A stretch of DNA of 64,000 bases from Chryseobacterium taiwanense (GCF_000813825.1 NZ_JWTA01000016.1:1-64000), one strand, 5' to 3'. Shown: positions 1 through 10,400, numbered from the stretch's first letter. A program made the numbers and translations. The notes: generated by a model not told the origin, from the sequence alone.

Positions 1-172
1 TCAAAAATAGTTGCAAGTTCATCTCAGAAAGGATAAGAATACCTCATCTGAAGTTGTAGAAAAAATAAATTCAGGAGAACAAATCGAAGTTTTAGATAAT
101 TCGGGAGATTGGTGGCTTGTGAAAACAAAGAATGGTAAACAAGGCTATGTTCATAAAAGTAGAATCAAATAA
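1..172 (+). pseudogene. SH3-domain protein, 3' remnant with a probable frameshift
   Basis: The frame open from 11 to the stop at 170-172 reads like the C-terminal part of a bacterial SH3 domain: SSEVVEKINSGEQIEVL, then GDWWLVKT and GKQGYVHKSRIK. This frame is blocked by TAG at 8-10. Bases 1-24 in frame 1 read SKIVASSS, the expected beginning of the same domain. The two halves join if about 8 bases are missing near position 25, where family members usually have L-N-V. I infer a small deletion that broke the gene. The 5' part lies outside the window, so a sequencing error cannot be excluded. Confidence 0.55.
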
Positions 173-194
173 TCAATACAATTAAATAATTTTA

Positions 195-773
195 GTGCAA
201 AAAATATCAAGTTCTATCCTTTTGATCGCACTATCATTTTTTTCCTGTCAAAAGAATGATAGCCAAAATGTAATCAAAAAAGTATCGGACAAAAATGATA
301 CATTAAAAAAACATAAAAGTCAGATAATAGAGAAAGTACTTCAAAAAAGTGATCATGAAATTAATTCAGTAGTCCAGAACAAAAAATATTCTGCCGAAGG
401 AACATGGATGGTAGACTGTAAAAAAGGAGTTGGTAGCTTATCTATTAGTGGTAAAGAGGCATCTTTAATCCTTCTATACAATCAAATCTATATTGATATG
501 TCTGAACTTAAAAGATATGATTATGAAAAAGGTATCGCTTATACGCTAAAAGAAATTCCAGAAGACATAGGTGAAATCGGTAGAGGATTGAACTGGAAAG
601 AATACATGAATAATGAACCAATTGCCTATATCAAAATGATTAACGACAATACCATGTATTTCTATTGGTATGGATTTTATAATAAGAAAACAAAGAAAAG
701 AGAATTCAAAGAAACCAATTTTCAGCAGGAAAGCAATGCAGAAGAAATCATTCTAAGAAAATGCAATCAATAA
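195..773 (+). CDS. Small lipoprotein of unknown function
   Basis: A 192-residue protein that starts with GTG. The N-terminus is a short hydrophobic signal ending in the lipobox-like LSFFSC (Cys18), so export and lipid anchoring are likely. A Lys/Asp/Asn-rich linker follows, then a compact domain beginning near AEGTWMVDCKKG and ending with IILRKCNQ; three cysteines remain in the mature part. I do not recognise the family. It sits 22 bases after the broken SH3 gene, and exported SH3 and lipoprotein genes often pair, so they may once have been one unit. A strong hairpin terminator follows. Confidence 0.7.
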   Translation: MQKISSSILLIALSFFSCQKNDSQNVIKKVSDKNDTLKKHKSQIIEKVLQKSDHEINSVVQNKKYSAEGTWMVDCKKGVGSLSISGKEASLILLYNQIYIDMSELKRYDYEKGIAYTLKEIPEDIGEIGRGLNWKEYMNNEPIAYIKMINDNTMYFYWYGFYNKKTKKREFKETNFQQESNAEEIILRKCNQ

Positions 774-801
774 AAATACTATTTATAAGCCTTTTAAAAA
801 T

Positions 802-831
802 AAAAAAGCCACCTGAAGAGGTGGCTTTTTT
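802..831. terminator. Bidirectional intrinsic terminator
   Basis: Stem GCCACCT (808-814) pairs with AGGTGGC (819-825) around the loop GAAG, flanked by A6 and T6. It lies between two convergent genes and can serve both. Confidence 0.9.
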
Positions 832-848
832 ATAATGAAAAATGATAA

Positions 849-2519
849 TTACAACTTATGGTTCACATCATTATAAGTTCCCGTAATCGTAGAAGTTCCG
901 TTTTTAGTAACCGTTCCATTAATTGTGATTGAAGAACTGCTTCCTACAAATTCAATTTTAGAACCTTGATTGATGGTTAGATTTCCTAGGATCGTTACAT
1001 TTCCTTGTATCTTCCAGTTAGCATTACTGTTTAAAATCATATGTCCGTAAACTGTAAGATCTCCTTTAAGATTTAAAAGTGCTCCGCTATTGATGTTTAG
1101 AGAATTCCATGGATTACTTTGCATTCCCTGGTATAATTTACCATACATATTAAAAGTAGCATTGCTGTTGATATTTACCCCTTGAGACGCTGTAAGCGCA
1201 CCACACCATGTCAACGTTTGGTTTACATTAATTCCCTGTAAGCTTTTCGTTCCTGAATATTCAAGAATCTGACCTGAATTTACATTCAACCAGTCGCTAC
1301 CGTTATACACAGGATATGCTGTACAATCTATTGTTCCGTTAGTAGGTGCTACTGTTTTAATAATTTTTAATCCTCCTGCTCCTGTGGCAACAAAAATATA
1401 TTCTCCTCTACTTACAACAAAATTTGAAGAACCGCTTAAATCAAGAGATCCCATTAATTTAAGATCCGCATTATCCGGTTGATATACATAAAGACCAGCA
1501 CCACCATTTGCTACAAAAACACGATTTTCATTTACCGAAACCGCATTGCTTACAACATCAGACGGATCTACTCCTGTAAGATTGGTTGGAAGAGCAAGTT
1601 TTTGAAGTTTTGCCCCGGAAGTTAAATTATAAACACCGACTCCATTATACCCTTCTGAAACCAGCAATTTACCATCTATAAAGTCGATCGTTCTCTTAGC
1701 ATCAACAACATCCGTAGAAGTTGCAAAAGAAGTAATCAAGTTAAGACCATTCGCATCATATACTTTCACCCCTTCCGTACCACTAAGAACAACAATTTTA
1801 TTATTGTTGTATCCTAATGCTCTTAAATCATTAAGAGAAATAGAAAATTCTACCTGCTGATTATTTTTATTCAATTGCGCTAATACTCCGGTTGCTCCGG
1901 TAACTGCATAATATTTAGTACCATTAGACGCTACATCAGTCCCTACCTTCCCTGTTAAGAAAGTCTCCTGAAAAGCATTCCCCAACATTCCGCCATTAAG
2001 AGTCATACTCCCAACAAAAGCAGGAGAAGAAGCTCCGGAAGCATAAATATCTTTTGCACCCGCAATATATAATTTTCCGTCATCATAACGTACCGAGCTT
2101 ACATCCGTATTAGGCAAAATAGCCTGCATCACCAATTGCGGTGCGTTAGGATTGCTAATGTTAATCACTTCAACCGCTCCTAGATAAGTTTCTCCTTCCG
2201 TATTATATGAAACATAAGCGTAATTTCCTTCCAACGCAACATGAGTCGCACGAAGCTTTTTACCATTATATTCAGGAGGAGCAACCTCAGCAACTAAAAC
2301 TAAAGGAAAATTACCTGCCAATGATGTTTTACCACCAGTACTCGGTTTCATATCAATTACACCTGAATTGGCAAAACTGATTCTTTTACTTAATGACTGT
2401 GCATCAGTATTCAAAATAAGACCTTTTTCAGGATCATTTTGTAGATCTGCCTCATCATTTCTACACGAAACGGCTACTAATAGAGATGCTGCAGCAAAAT
2501 AAGATAGTATTCTCTTCAT
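849..2519 (-). CDS. LVIVD-repeat beta-propeller lipoprotein with a C-terminal beta-repeat region
   Basis: A 556-residue exported protein. The signal peptide ends in the lipobox VAVSC (Cys19). Residues of about 80-390 contain repeated units of the LVIVD type (for example AYVSY, VEVINISNPNAPQLV, LYIAG), which form a propeller. From about residue 395 the sequence changes to short Asn/Gly/Ile-rich strands (GINVNQTLTWCGALTASQG, NINSGALLNLKGDLTVYG, ITINGTVTKNGT) that look like a stacked parallel beta or polymer-forming fold. Such proteins are usually surface lipoproteins; no ligand can be named. It has its own promoter, with a TATCTTTG box about 90 bases upstream, and a terminator shared with the preceding gene. 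Confidence 0.8.
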   Translation of the reverse strand: MKRILSYFAAASLLVAVSCRNDEADLQNDPEKGLILNTDAQSLSKRISFANSGVIDMKPSTGGKTSLAGNFPLVLVAEVAPPEYNGKKLRATHVALEGNYAYVSYNTEGETYLGAVEVINISNPNAPQLVMQAILPNTDVSSVRYDDGKLYIAGAKDIYASGASSPAFVGSMTLNGGMLGNAFQETFLTGKVGTDVASNGTKYYAVTGATGVLAQLNKNNQQVEFSISLNDLRALGYNNNKIVVLSGTEGVKVYDANGLNLITSFATSTDVVDAKRTIDFIDGKLLVSEGYNGVGVYNLTSGAKLQKLALPTNLTGVDPSDVVSNAVSVNENRVFVANGGAGLYVYQPDNADLKLMGSLDLSGSSNFVVSRGEYIFVATGAGGLKIIKTVAPTNGTIDCTAYPVYNGSDWLNVNSGQILEYSGTKSLQGINVNQTLTWCGALTASQGVNINSNATFNMYGKLYQGMQSNPWNSLNINSGALLNLKGDLTVYGHMILNSNANWKIQGNVTILGNLTINQGSKIEFVGSSSSITINGTVTKNGTSTITGTYNDVNHKL

Positions 2520-3041
2520 AATATAATGTGATTTATTATTGTAATATTATAGATTACTCTTTGTTAAAAAATCTTAAAACAAAGTCTTTTTCTCAAAATC
2601 CGCGCAAAGATACAATTAGATATCATGTGAAAAAAAACTTTAACATTTAATTTTATACACATACAATAATTTATTTGATTTTATTTAAAATTCGACAATA
2701 CACTAAAGATGATTAAAAAAACAAATAAAATCTATAAAACAACCATTAAAAAAGAGTTTAAAAATATAAAACCCAAATAAAACAGCTAAAAAAAACTTTT
2801 ACACAATTAATAAATTTACATTAAATAATTATTAAAATCATAAAAATAAATATCAAAAATAAATTAAAATTTTTCTTTAATTTCTCCATTACAATTATTA
2901 CAACCATAATTATTTTCGGTTTTACTTATTTTTATAAAATATAATTCCCAATAGTTTTCAATATCTCCTAAATCTCACATTTCTCTTCGTCTAAGTTCCC
3001 CAGAAAACCTATTTTTTTCATAACTTTACTCTAAATTTCAG
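2520..3041. other. 522-base AT-rich intergenic gap
   Basis: It holds the promoter of the LVIVD gene on the - strand and, at the right end, TAACTTTA (3021-3028), a near match to a -7 box for the GAF-like gene. The middle (about 2640-2960) is extremely AT-rich with long A runs. I see no convincing small gene, RNA or repeat there. Confidence 0.6.
2605..2612 (-). promoter_or_regulatory. -7 promoter element of the LVIVD gene
   Basis: Reads TATCTTTG on the - strand, matching the Bacteroidota TAnnTTTG consensus, about 85 bases before the start codon. No clear TTG -33 box at the usual spacing. Confidence 0.55.
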
Positions 3042-5354
3042 TTGTTGGCAGACCTTTATAAAAAAGACGCTCCTTTTCAGGTTTATATATCGTTCAAAAA
3101 ATATTTGGACGTGTTAGAACATATCCGTTATAATGACAGATTAGAGTACCGTGCAAATTATGCAGAGTCGTTGATCGAAAAAACCAACAATTTTCAGGAA
3201 TTAAAAAACGGCTTTCAGGATGTGTCTTTATTAGATAAATATGAAGATATTATAAGGCTTTTACTTGCCGACCTCTTCCCTACCGGATTAACAAATAATG
3301 AAATAAAGGCAGCAAGTATTCCGCTTTCAAATGTTACGTTCAATTATACAGAACGCTTTAAAAACATTTTGAAAGATGCCGGAAAAGACTTTGAAATTGA
3401 GCTCAGAAATATTAATGATGATGAGTTCTATGTGTTCTGCTCATGTCTTATCCTGCAAACCTATTTCAAAAGAGATATCAAAAGCAGCCTTCCATTTTAT
3501 TATGATATTCCCAATAAACAGGGAATCATGAAGCATTATAAAATTACAGTAAATTCAGATTTTTCGGAAGTTTTTCCTACTGAGGATGCTTTAATTCCTT
3601 CAGAAGCTGTGATAGACATGCTTTTAGAAAATTTGGATGATATTGCATTATGGAAAAAGTACTTCCCTTCAAAATCATGGATATTGAGCGGATTTACCAT
3701 TATTTCTTTAGTAGACTGTACTTCTGAAGTAGCCTTATCGGATCTCAAATCTACCATGATTAAAATTGATCCGGAAAACCTGATTCCCGATGAGAATTTA
3801 AAAGAAATTTTTAAATCTTATTTCGATGTTTCGGAGCTTAATTTTGGCTTGATGCTTTTCAACAAAAAGGAAAAGAGACTGGAAAAAGTTCCTATTTATG
3901 AGAATGTTTTCACCAATCATATTCTTGATTTCTGGATCAACACTTTTGATCAGGAAGTGAGAGAAAGTACTTTTACGAACTTAAGCCACAACTCGAAACC
4001 CGTGGTTGTTTCAAATGTTGATCATTTGGATGAAGAAATAAAAAAACTTCCTTCATTTAATATTTTAAAAGATAATAACATCAACAGTTTCATGGTAATT
4101 CCTATCATGAAAGATAATGAACTTCTTGCTATTATGGAGTTTACTTCTCCTTTAGCTAATAGTTTTAACGGATTGAAACTGAAAAAGCTTGAGTTTTTTG
4201 CCGATATGATTCTTTTTTCTTTGAGCCGATTTAATTTTGAAAGAAATAATCAGATTGAGGCAATCATCCAAAGAGAATACACCACCATTCACGACAGTGT
4301 TGTCTGGAAATTCAGAAGTGAAGCCGAAAAATATTACAATGCATTCTTAGGGAGAAAGATGTACACGCTGAAACAGATTTCGTTTAAAAACTTGACTCCT
4401 CTGTTTAGTTTTTCTGATATCCGTTCTTCTTCTGAAAAGCGTTATAAACTCATGCTTGAAGACTTGAATGAACAGATAGAAAGCCTTCACGATCTTTTTT
4501 CTATGATCAATTCAGATTCGGAGAAATATTTACTGGCATTGGATATTTTTGAAAATGAATTGAATAATGACATCAAAGCAGATACAGAACAACGTTTTCA
4601 AAGGCTTTTAAGGGACGAAATTCACCCTTTTTTACAAGGAAAACTCGAAATAAAGAGTACGAAAGAAATAAAATCTAAGATCAAAGAATATTTCTCGAAA
4701 GTACTCAGTCAAAACCATCTTTTTTATAGCCACAGAAAAAGTCTGGATGAATCGATTACTTTGGTAAACCGAAAACTGGCAGATATTTTAGATGAAAGCC
4801 AAGTCAAGGCACAACAAATCTTTCCCCATTACTATGAAAGATTTAAATCTGACGGAGTTGAGCACAATCTGTTTATAGGCAGTACAATCGCTCCAGAATT
4901 GCATTATACCTCAAAAGTAGTTCACCGGTTAAGATATTGGCAATTAAAAACAGTTTGTAAAGTGGAACAAGAATTCCAGGTTTTCAAGCCGAACCTGCCG
5001 GTTGCTTTAGATATTGCTTCTTTAATATTTGTATACAATGAAAAAATAGACATCCGTTTCCGAATGGATGAAAAACGTTTTGATATAGATGGGGCTTACA
5101 ATTCTTATTACGAGATCATCAAAAAACGTCTGGACAAGGCTCATATAAAAGATTCTTCGGAAAGAATTACCTGTCCCGGAAAAGTAACGATCGTCTATTT
5201 CGGAATGGAAAATCAAAAAGAATATCTGGAATACATCAATAAATTGCAGTCTAAAAATATTCTGCAACATGATATCGAATTCTTAAAAGTAGAAGATCTA
5301 CAAGGAATTACCGGACTTTTAGCTTTAAGAGTTTCTCTTGTAATACAGGATTAA
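3042..5354 (+). CDS. GAF-domain-like protein of unknown function
   Basis: A 770-residue soluble protein with no signal peptide or membrane segment. The start is one of two consecutive TTG codons (3042 or 3045); no ATG or GTG fits. Residues of about 200-400 resemble a GAF sensor domain (VVVSNVDHLDEEIKKLPSF, then SFMVIPIMKDNELLAIMEF). The region after 440 is helical and charged. I see no kinase, cyclase or DNA-binding motif, so any output is unknown. The stop codon overlaps that of the convergent bestrophin gene by 4 bases. Large GAF proteins like this are common in Chryseobacterium; the family statement is from memory of similar sequences. Confidence 0.65.
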   Translation: MLADLYKKDAPFQVYISFKKYLDVLEHIRYNDRLEYRANYAESLIEKTNNFQELKNGFQDVSLLDKYEDIIRLLLADLFPTGLTNNEIKAASIPLSNVTFNYTERFKNILKDAGKDFEIELRNINDDEFYVFCSCLILQTYFKRDIKSSLPFYYDIPNKQGIMKHYKITVNSDFSEVFPTEDALIPSEAVIDMLLENLDDIALWKKYFPSKSWILSGFTIISLVDCTSEVALSDLKSTMIKIDPENLIPDENLKEIFKSYFDVSELNFGLMLFNKKEKRLEKVPIYENVFTNHILDFWINTFDQEVRESTFTNLSHNSKPVVVSNVDHLDEEIKKLPSFNILKDNNINSFMVIPIMKDNELLAIMEFTSPLANSFNGLKLKKLEFFADMILFSLSRFNFERNNQIEAIIQREYTTIHDSVVWKFRSEAEKYYNAFLGRKMYTLKQISFKNLTPLFSFSDIRSSSEKRYKLMLEDLNEQIESLHDLFSMINSDSEKYLLALDIFENELNNDIKADTEQRFQRLLRDEIHPFLQGKLEIKSTKEIKSKIKEYFSKVLSQNHLFYSHRKSLDESITLVNRKLADILDESQVKAQQIFPHYYERFKSDGVEHNLFIGSTIAPELHYTSKVVHRLRYWQLKTVCKVEQEFQVFKPNLPVALDIASLIFVYNEKIDIRFRMDEKRFDIDGAYNSYYEIIKKRLDKAHIKDSSERITCPGKVTIVYFGMENQKEYLEYINKLQSKNILQHDIEFLKVEDLQGITGLLALRVSLVIQD

Positions 5355-6265
5355 TCAATAAAATAAGAATCAGATTTTTGAAGTTCCCCTTGTGGAATTT
5401 CTGCCTGCTCAAAAATAGAAAACTCAATTGTTCTGCAAATGCTGTTCAGGGCAAGATCATTTTCCTCTTCTCCAAAAGGTTCTGCAATTTCCTGGATAAT
5501 CGCATCTAATGCAATAAAGGTATAACTGATTAAACCAACGATCAAAGGCATCATCCAGCCCAACGTATCCACCAATCCGAAAGGCAGCCAGAAACAATAA
5601 AAATAAACAGTACGATGCAATAAAACGCTATACGCAAAAGGTAACGGTGTATTATAAATCCTTTCGCAGCCTCCCGAAATACTCGAGAATTGATTTAATT
5701 GATGATCAAGCTGAGTCAAAACAATGGTATCAATATTTCCTTTTCGGTTCTGCTCTTTGCTCCAATCTGCAATAAATCCTAAAATAATATTGGGAATGAA
5801 TTTTTTACCGTTTAATTTATCCATTTGCTCCGGAGAAAGCAATCTCTCCAAATGCTCTGTTCCGGATTTATTTCTTAACTGATAATTCAATGACCAACAA
5901 AAGGCGGAAATAAGTTTTACGATTTTCTGTTTTTCTTCATTTTGAGGACCATCTATCAACGATAAAATCTGACGGGTTAAAGATCTCGTTTCAATTACCA
6001 ATAATCCCCAAAGTTTTCTTCCTTCCCAATAACGGTCATAGCTCGCCGTATTGCAAAATCCCATGAAAATTGCCAAAGCAAGACCTATTAACGTAAAAAT
6101 CGTAGGATTGAGATGAACTTTGTAATCAAATATCTTTCCTTTGAAAAAATAAATAGCCAAAGAAAACAACGTAATGGTAAGAAGTTGAACAATAATTTTC
6201 TTTAATACGGATCCTCTCCATATAAAAAGCATTTTCAGCCAATTGGTACGCTGTCTTACAATCAT
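5351..6265 (-). CDS. Bestrophin-family (UPF0187) anion channel protein
   Basis: A 304-residue membrane protein of the bestrophin/YneE family, which forms pentameric anion channels. The N-terminal half carries hydrophobic segments at about 22-42 and 55-70, followed by the family hallmark SYDRYWEGRKLWG. A second hydrophobic block (about 205-255) precedes PFGEEENDLALNSICRTIE, a highly conserved bestrophin stretch. It lies 21 bases downstream of the HD/PycTM gene on the same strand, so the two are probably co-transcribed. It overlaps the convergent GAF-like gene by 4 bases and no hairpin terminator is visible. Confidence 0.88.
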   Translation of the reverse strand: MIVRQRTNWLKMLFIWRGSVLKKIIVQLLTITLFSLAIYFFKGKIFDYKVHLNPTIFTLIGLALAIFMGFCNTASYDRYWEGRKLWGLLVIETRSLTRQILSLIDGPQNEEKQKIVKLISAFCWSLNYQLRNKSGTEHLERLLSPEQMDKLNGKKFIPNIILGFIADWSKEQNRKGNIDTIVLTQLDHQLNQFSSISGGCERIYNTPLPFAYSVLLHRTVYFYCFWLPFGLVDTLGWMMPLIVGLISYTFIALDAIIQEIAEPFGEEENDLALNSICRTIEFSIFEQAEIPQGELQKSDSYFID

Positions 6266-6286
6266 TATTTATCTAAGTTTTACAAT

Positions 6287-7453
6287 TTACAGAGTAAGGA
6301 AAGCATATCCGAAAGACAATACGGAAATGATGATTCCGGCCATAAAGATTTTATACGTGACAGACAAAAGCCTGTATTTTCTGTCAAGCACTTTTCCTAA
6401 ATAATACAAATCTTTCACCATCGAATCATAAATATAATCGCGGTCTTTAATCAGAATATTCATAGCACTTTGATAATCATCGAAAATCATGCTGTTAAAA
6501 TTTCCGAAGAATAAAAGATTTACTTTTCTATCGGCAACATCTTGCATCGTAAACCTTGCTTTTGTCACATTCGGTTTTGTTGATAAAATTGCAAATATGA
6601 TCGTTAAAACAGCCGATAACAAAAGGATAAAACTCGGAATAATCAAATGAGAATTTTTCGGAGTATCCAGTTTTGGAACCAGTACGGAAAGACAAACTGA
6701 AATGATAATCGCATTTACAGACAGTAAAATATTGGCTTTGCTGTCTGCAATATCACTCAATCTTGTATGATTACTCAAAGTGACTCTGAATAATGTATCT
6801 ACACTTCTGTCAGATTTAGGCTCTTTTTCTTTTTTATTTTCTGAAGATTCTTTTTTAGTATCTTCTTTATCCAATTTCTTTTCGATTTTTTTTATGTTTT
6901 TTTCCTTCAAAGGCTGCCAGTTTTGTTTTGCATATTCCGTATAGAATTTATGCTTATTCTTAAGCATATCTAGGTTTCCAGCATTCCATTCATCATTAGA
7001 GAAACATCTTACATTGGTAAGCTCCCACTCTTTTCTTAATGCATCTGAAATATCACTATAGTCATGACTTGCAAAATGGCTACAATCCGAATCTTTTACA
7101 ATCTGTTCCAGCAGATTCTGAGGTTCATACGTAATTTTAGTTGCTAAAATAAGCTTGGTAATATCCTCAATATAATCATCGGGATAATTTTCTTTTTTCA
7201 AAAACTCCTGCATGATCTCTACTCCTTTTTCCTCATGATTGTTGGCACACTCTATGTAGCCTGTATCATGAAACCAAAGAGCAAGCAATACCTTCTCCTG
7301 ATCTTCCTTGGAAACCGGTGTATGCTTCAAGATTTCTTCAGCCTTGTTTACTGTATAAGTAGTATGAATAAAATTATGATAAAAATATACCGAAGATAAC
7401 TTATCTTTGAATAAGATTTCGACATAATCTTTGGCTTTTTGTAAAATGCTCAT
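6287..7453 (-). CDS. HD-domain/PycTM (Pycsar effector-like) membrane fusion protein
   Basis: A 388-residue fusion starting at the ATG at 7453 (a GTG lies one codon earlier). Residues 1-180 form an HD-family metal-dependent hydrolase: YHNFIH (His26, His30), LWFHDTGY (His62-Asp63) and KDSDCSHF (Asp121/Asp123) supply the ligands. A charged linker rich in Lys/Glu (about 185-220) follows. The C-terminal part (DTLFRVTLSNHTRLSDIADSKANILLSVNA) matches the DUF5706/PycTM family, with membrane segments near 241-263, 272-293 and 369-386. PycTM proteins are membrane-impairing effectors of Pycsar anti-phage systems, triggered by cyclic CMP or UMP. No cyclase gene is visible here, so a defence role is only an inference. 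It leads an operon with the bestrophin gene. Confidence 0.85.
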   Translation of the reverse strand: MSILQKAKDYVEILFKDKLSSVYFYHNFIHTTYTVNKAEEILKHTPVSKEDQEKVLLALWFHDTGYIECANNHEEKGVEIMQEFLKKENYPDDYIEDITKLILATKITYEPQNLLEQIVKDSDCSHFASHDYSDISDALRKEWELTNVRCFSNDEWNAGNLDMLKNKHKFYTEYAKQNWQPLKEKNIKKIEKKLDKEDTKKESSENKKEKEPKSDRSVDTLFRVTLSNHTRLSDIADSKANILLSVNAIIISVCLSVLVPKLDTPKNSHLIIPSFILLLSAVLTIIFAILSTKPNVTKARFTMQDVADRKVNLLFFGNFNSMIFDDYQSAMNILIKDRDYIYDSMVKDLYYLGKVLDRKYRLLSVTYKIFMAGIIISVLSFGYAFLTL

Positions 7454-7479
7454 CACTGAAATTTTGTTATTGTAAATTT

Positions 7480-10400
7480 ATGAATTTATCCTTGAAAACT
7501 CATCTAAAAAATACGTCTGTTGTCCTAAGAACCGTATTGTCTGCCGGAGTTCTCTATTCCTGCGCAACATATAACGTAAAAAAGGGTAAAAACTTATCTG
7601 AAATACAACATTCTGACATCAATACAGAAAATGATTTCAAAATTTTTCTGGTAGGTGATGCTGGAAATGCAGATGAACCACAATCTCAGCAGACATTGGA
7701 TTTTCTAAAAACCAAGCTCGACTCTGCCGATAAAAACTCTATGCTGATCTTTTTAGGAGATAATATCTACCCGAACGGAATGCCTAAAGAATCGGACGAC
7801 AGCTATACTTTAGCAAAACAAAAACTGGAGAATCAGCTGAATATTACCAAGAATTTCAAAGGAAAAACATTAGTAATTCCCGGAAATCATGATTGGTACA
7901 GTGGCTTAGACGGACTGAAAGCACAGGAAGAGCTTGTGAAGAATTATTTTAATGACAAAAAAGCTTTTCTTCCGAAAAACTCATGCGCCATTGATGATAT
8001 CAGTTTAACAAAAGATATTAAATTAATCATCATCGACTCAGAATGGGTATTGGCAAACTGGGATAATTATCCCGGAATTAATAAAAATTGTGATATCAAA
8101 ACCCGCGAAGACCTCTTCGTTGAATTCAAAGACTTAGTCAATAAAAATCAGGACAAAAGAATTATTGTCGCACTCCATCACCCTGTTATCAGCAGTGGAA
8201 CCCACGCAGGGTATAATTCAGCGGCATCTCATCTTTTCCCTGTACAAAGTAAAATTCCTCTTCCCGGAGTTGCCAGTATTATCAATATTTTGAGAAGCTC
8301 TTCCGGAGCCAATCCTGCAGATATTAATAACCAACATTATGCTGATCTTGCCAATCGGTTAAAAAGTATCGTTCAGGATAAAGAAAATATTATTTTTGTT
8401 TCCGGACATGATCATAATCTTCAATATCATGAAGAGAGAAATATCCGACAGATCATCAGTGGAGCAGGTTCAAAAACTGATCCTTCAACAATCGGATCAA
8501 AAACAGATTTTTCCTACGGCGGAAGCGGTTTTGCCGTTTTAAATATCCGAAAAGACCAGAGCTCTGATGTTGAATATTTTTCAACAAAAGATAATACTAT
8601 TGCCAAACTTGCGCATGTTCAGGTGATTGAAAAACCTAAAGAGTTCATCAACAATTATCCGAATTCATTTCCTGCTACTGTCACTTCTACCATCTACCCT
8701 AAGAAATTAACGGAAAAAGGACCTATTTACAGATGGCTTTGGGGAGAACATTACAGAAAGTATTACGGAATGCCAATTGAAGCTCCTACCGCAAATATTT
8801 CTACCCTTGACGGCGGTTATACACCCTTCCGTGAAGGAGGAGGAAATCAGTCGAACAGTTTGCGCCTGAAAGCAGAAGACGGGCAGGAATTTGTTATGAG
8901 AGGCGTTAAAAAAAGCGCTGTCCGCTTTCTAAACAATATGGCTTTCAAAAAAAGTACTTTCGGAAATGAGCTTAACAATACTTTCCCAGATAAGTTTTTA
9001 TTGGATTTTTATACAACCAACCATCCTTTCACGCCCTTTTCAGTAGGAAGTATGGCTGAAAAACTGAATATTCCACACACTAATCCAAGATTATATTATA
9101 TTCCTAAACAACAGGCATTAGGCGAGTATAATAAATCGTATGGCGATGAAATGTACATGATTGAGGAACGTTTTTCTGCGGATCCTAAAACTTTGGCTTC
9201 ATTGGACAATGCAAAAGATATCCTTTCTACAGACGATGTTCTTAAAAATTTAAATAAAAGCTATAAATATTCAATCGATAAAGAGTCTTACATCCGCGCA
9301 AGGATTTTTGACATTCTTATTGGTGACTGGGACAGACATTCCGATCAATGGAAATGGGCAGAATATGAAGATGGTGACAAAGTCATTTACAAACCTATTC
9401 CTCGAGACAGGGATCAGGCTTTCAGTAAATATGATGGCGCCGCTTTCAAGATCATTATGAATATTCCGGCAATCCGTCACATGACAACCTTTAAAGGGGA
9501 TATTAAAAATGTGAAATGGATGAATATGGAACCTTATCCATTAGATTTAATCTTTTTAAAAGGAGCTACTCAAGAAGACTGGATTGCGCAGGCAAAATAT
9601 ATTCAGGAACATCTTACTGATAAAAATATTGATGAGGCATTTACCAACCTTCCGAAAGAAGTACAGGATGAAACCATTACAGGAATACAGCAACATTTAA
9701 AAACCCGAAAGACAAAACTGCAGCATTATGCGGCTCAATATTATGACGTATTGCAGGAAAAAATTTCGTTAGCCGGAACTGTAAACCCTGATAAATTTGT
9801 CATTACCAAAACAGGAAATTCGGTACACGTACAACAGTATAAATTAGATAAAAACAAAGAAAATCCAGAGCTTTTTTTTGAAAAAACGTATGATGACTCC
9901 AAAACCAAAGAACTTTGGGTATATGGATTGGAAGATGATGATATTTACGAAGTTTCAGGAGATGGCCATCCAAAAATGAACATTAGATTGATTGGAGGCT
10001 ACAATCACGACACCTACAATATTGCTAACGGAAGCAAAGTAAAAATCTATGATTTTAAATCACAGAAAAACACATACAATGGCGGAGGAACAAAAAATAT
10101 TTCGGATGATTATGATATCAATACCTACAATTATAAACACCCTAAATATAATTTCTTAGCAGGATATCCTAATGCAGATTACAATCCTGATGACGGAGTA
10201 ATCATTGGTGCATTGGTAAATTATACGGTCAATAATTTTATTCGTGATCCATACACTCAAAAGCACAGCTTAAGAGCTAATTTCTATACAGCTACGGCTG
10301 GATTTAACCTTGCCTATAAAGGGATATTCAAAAAAGCAATCTATGGATGGGATTTTAATATTGATGCATTATACACCACTCCCCGCTTCTCTGAAAACTT

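Noticed and set aside
5351-7453. Complete Pycsar system
   Set aside because: No pyrimidine cyclase gene is found in the window, so only an effector-like fusion can be claimed.
7454-7456. GTG one codon before the HD/PycTM ATG
   Set aside because: ATG follows at once, and the extra codon adds nothing conserved.
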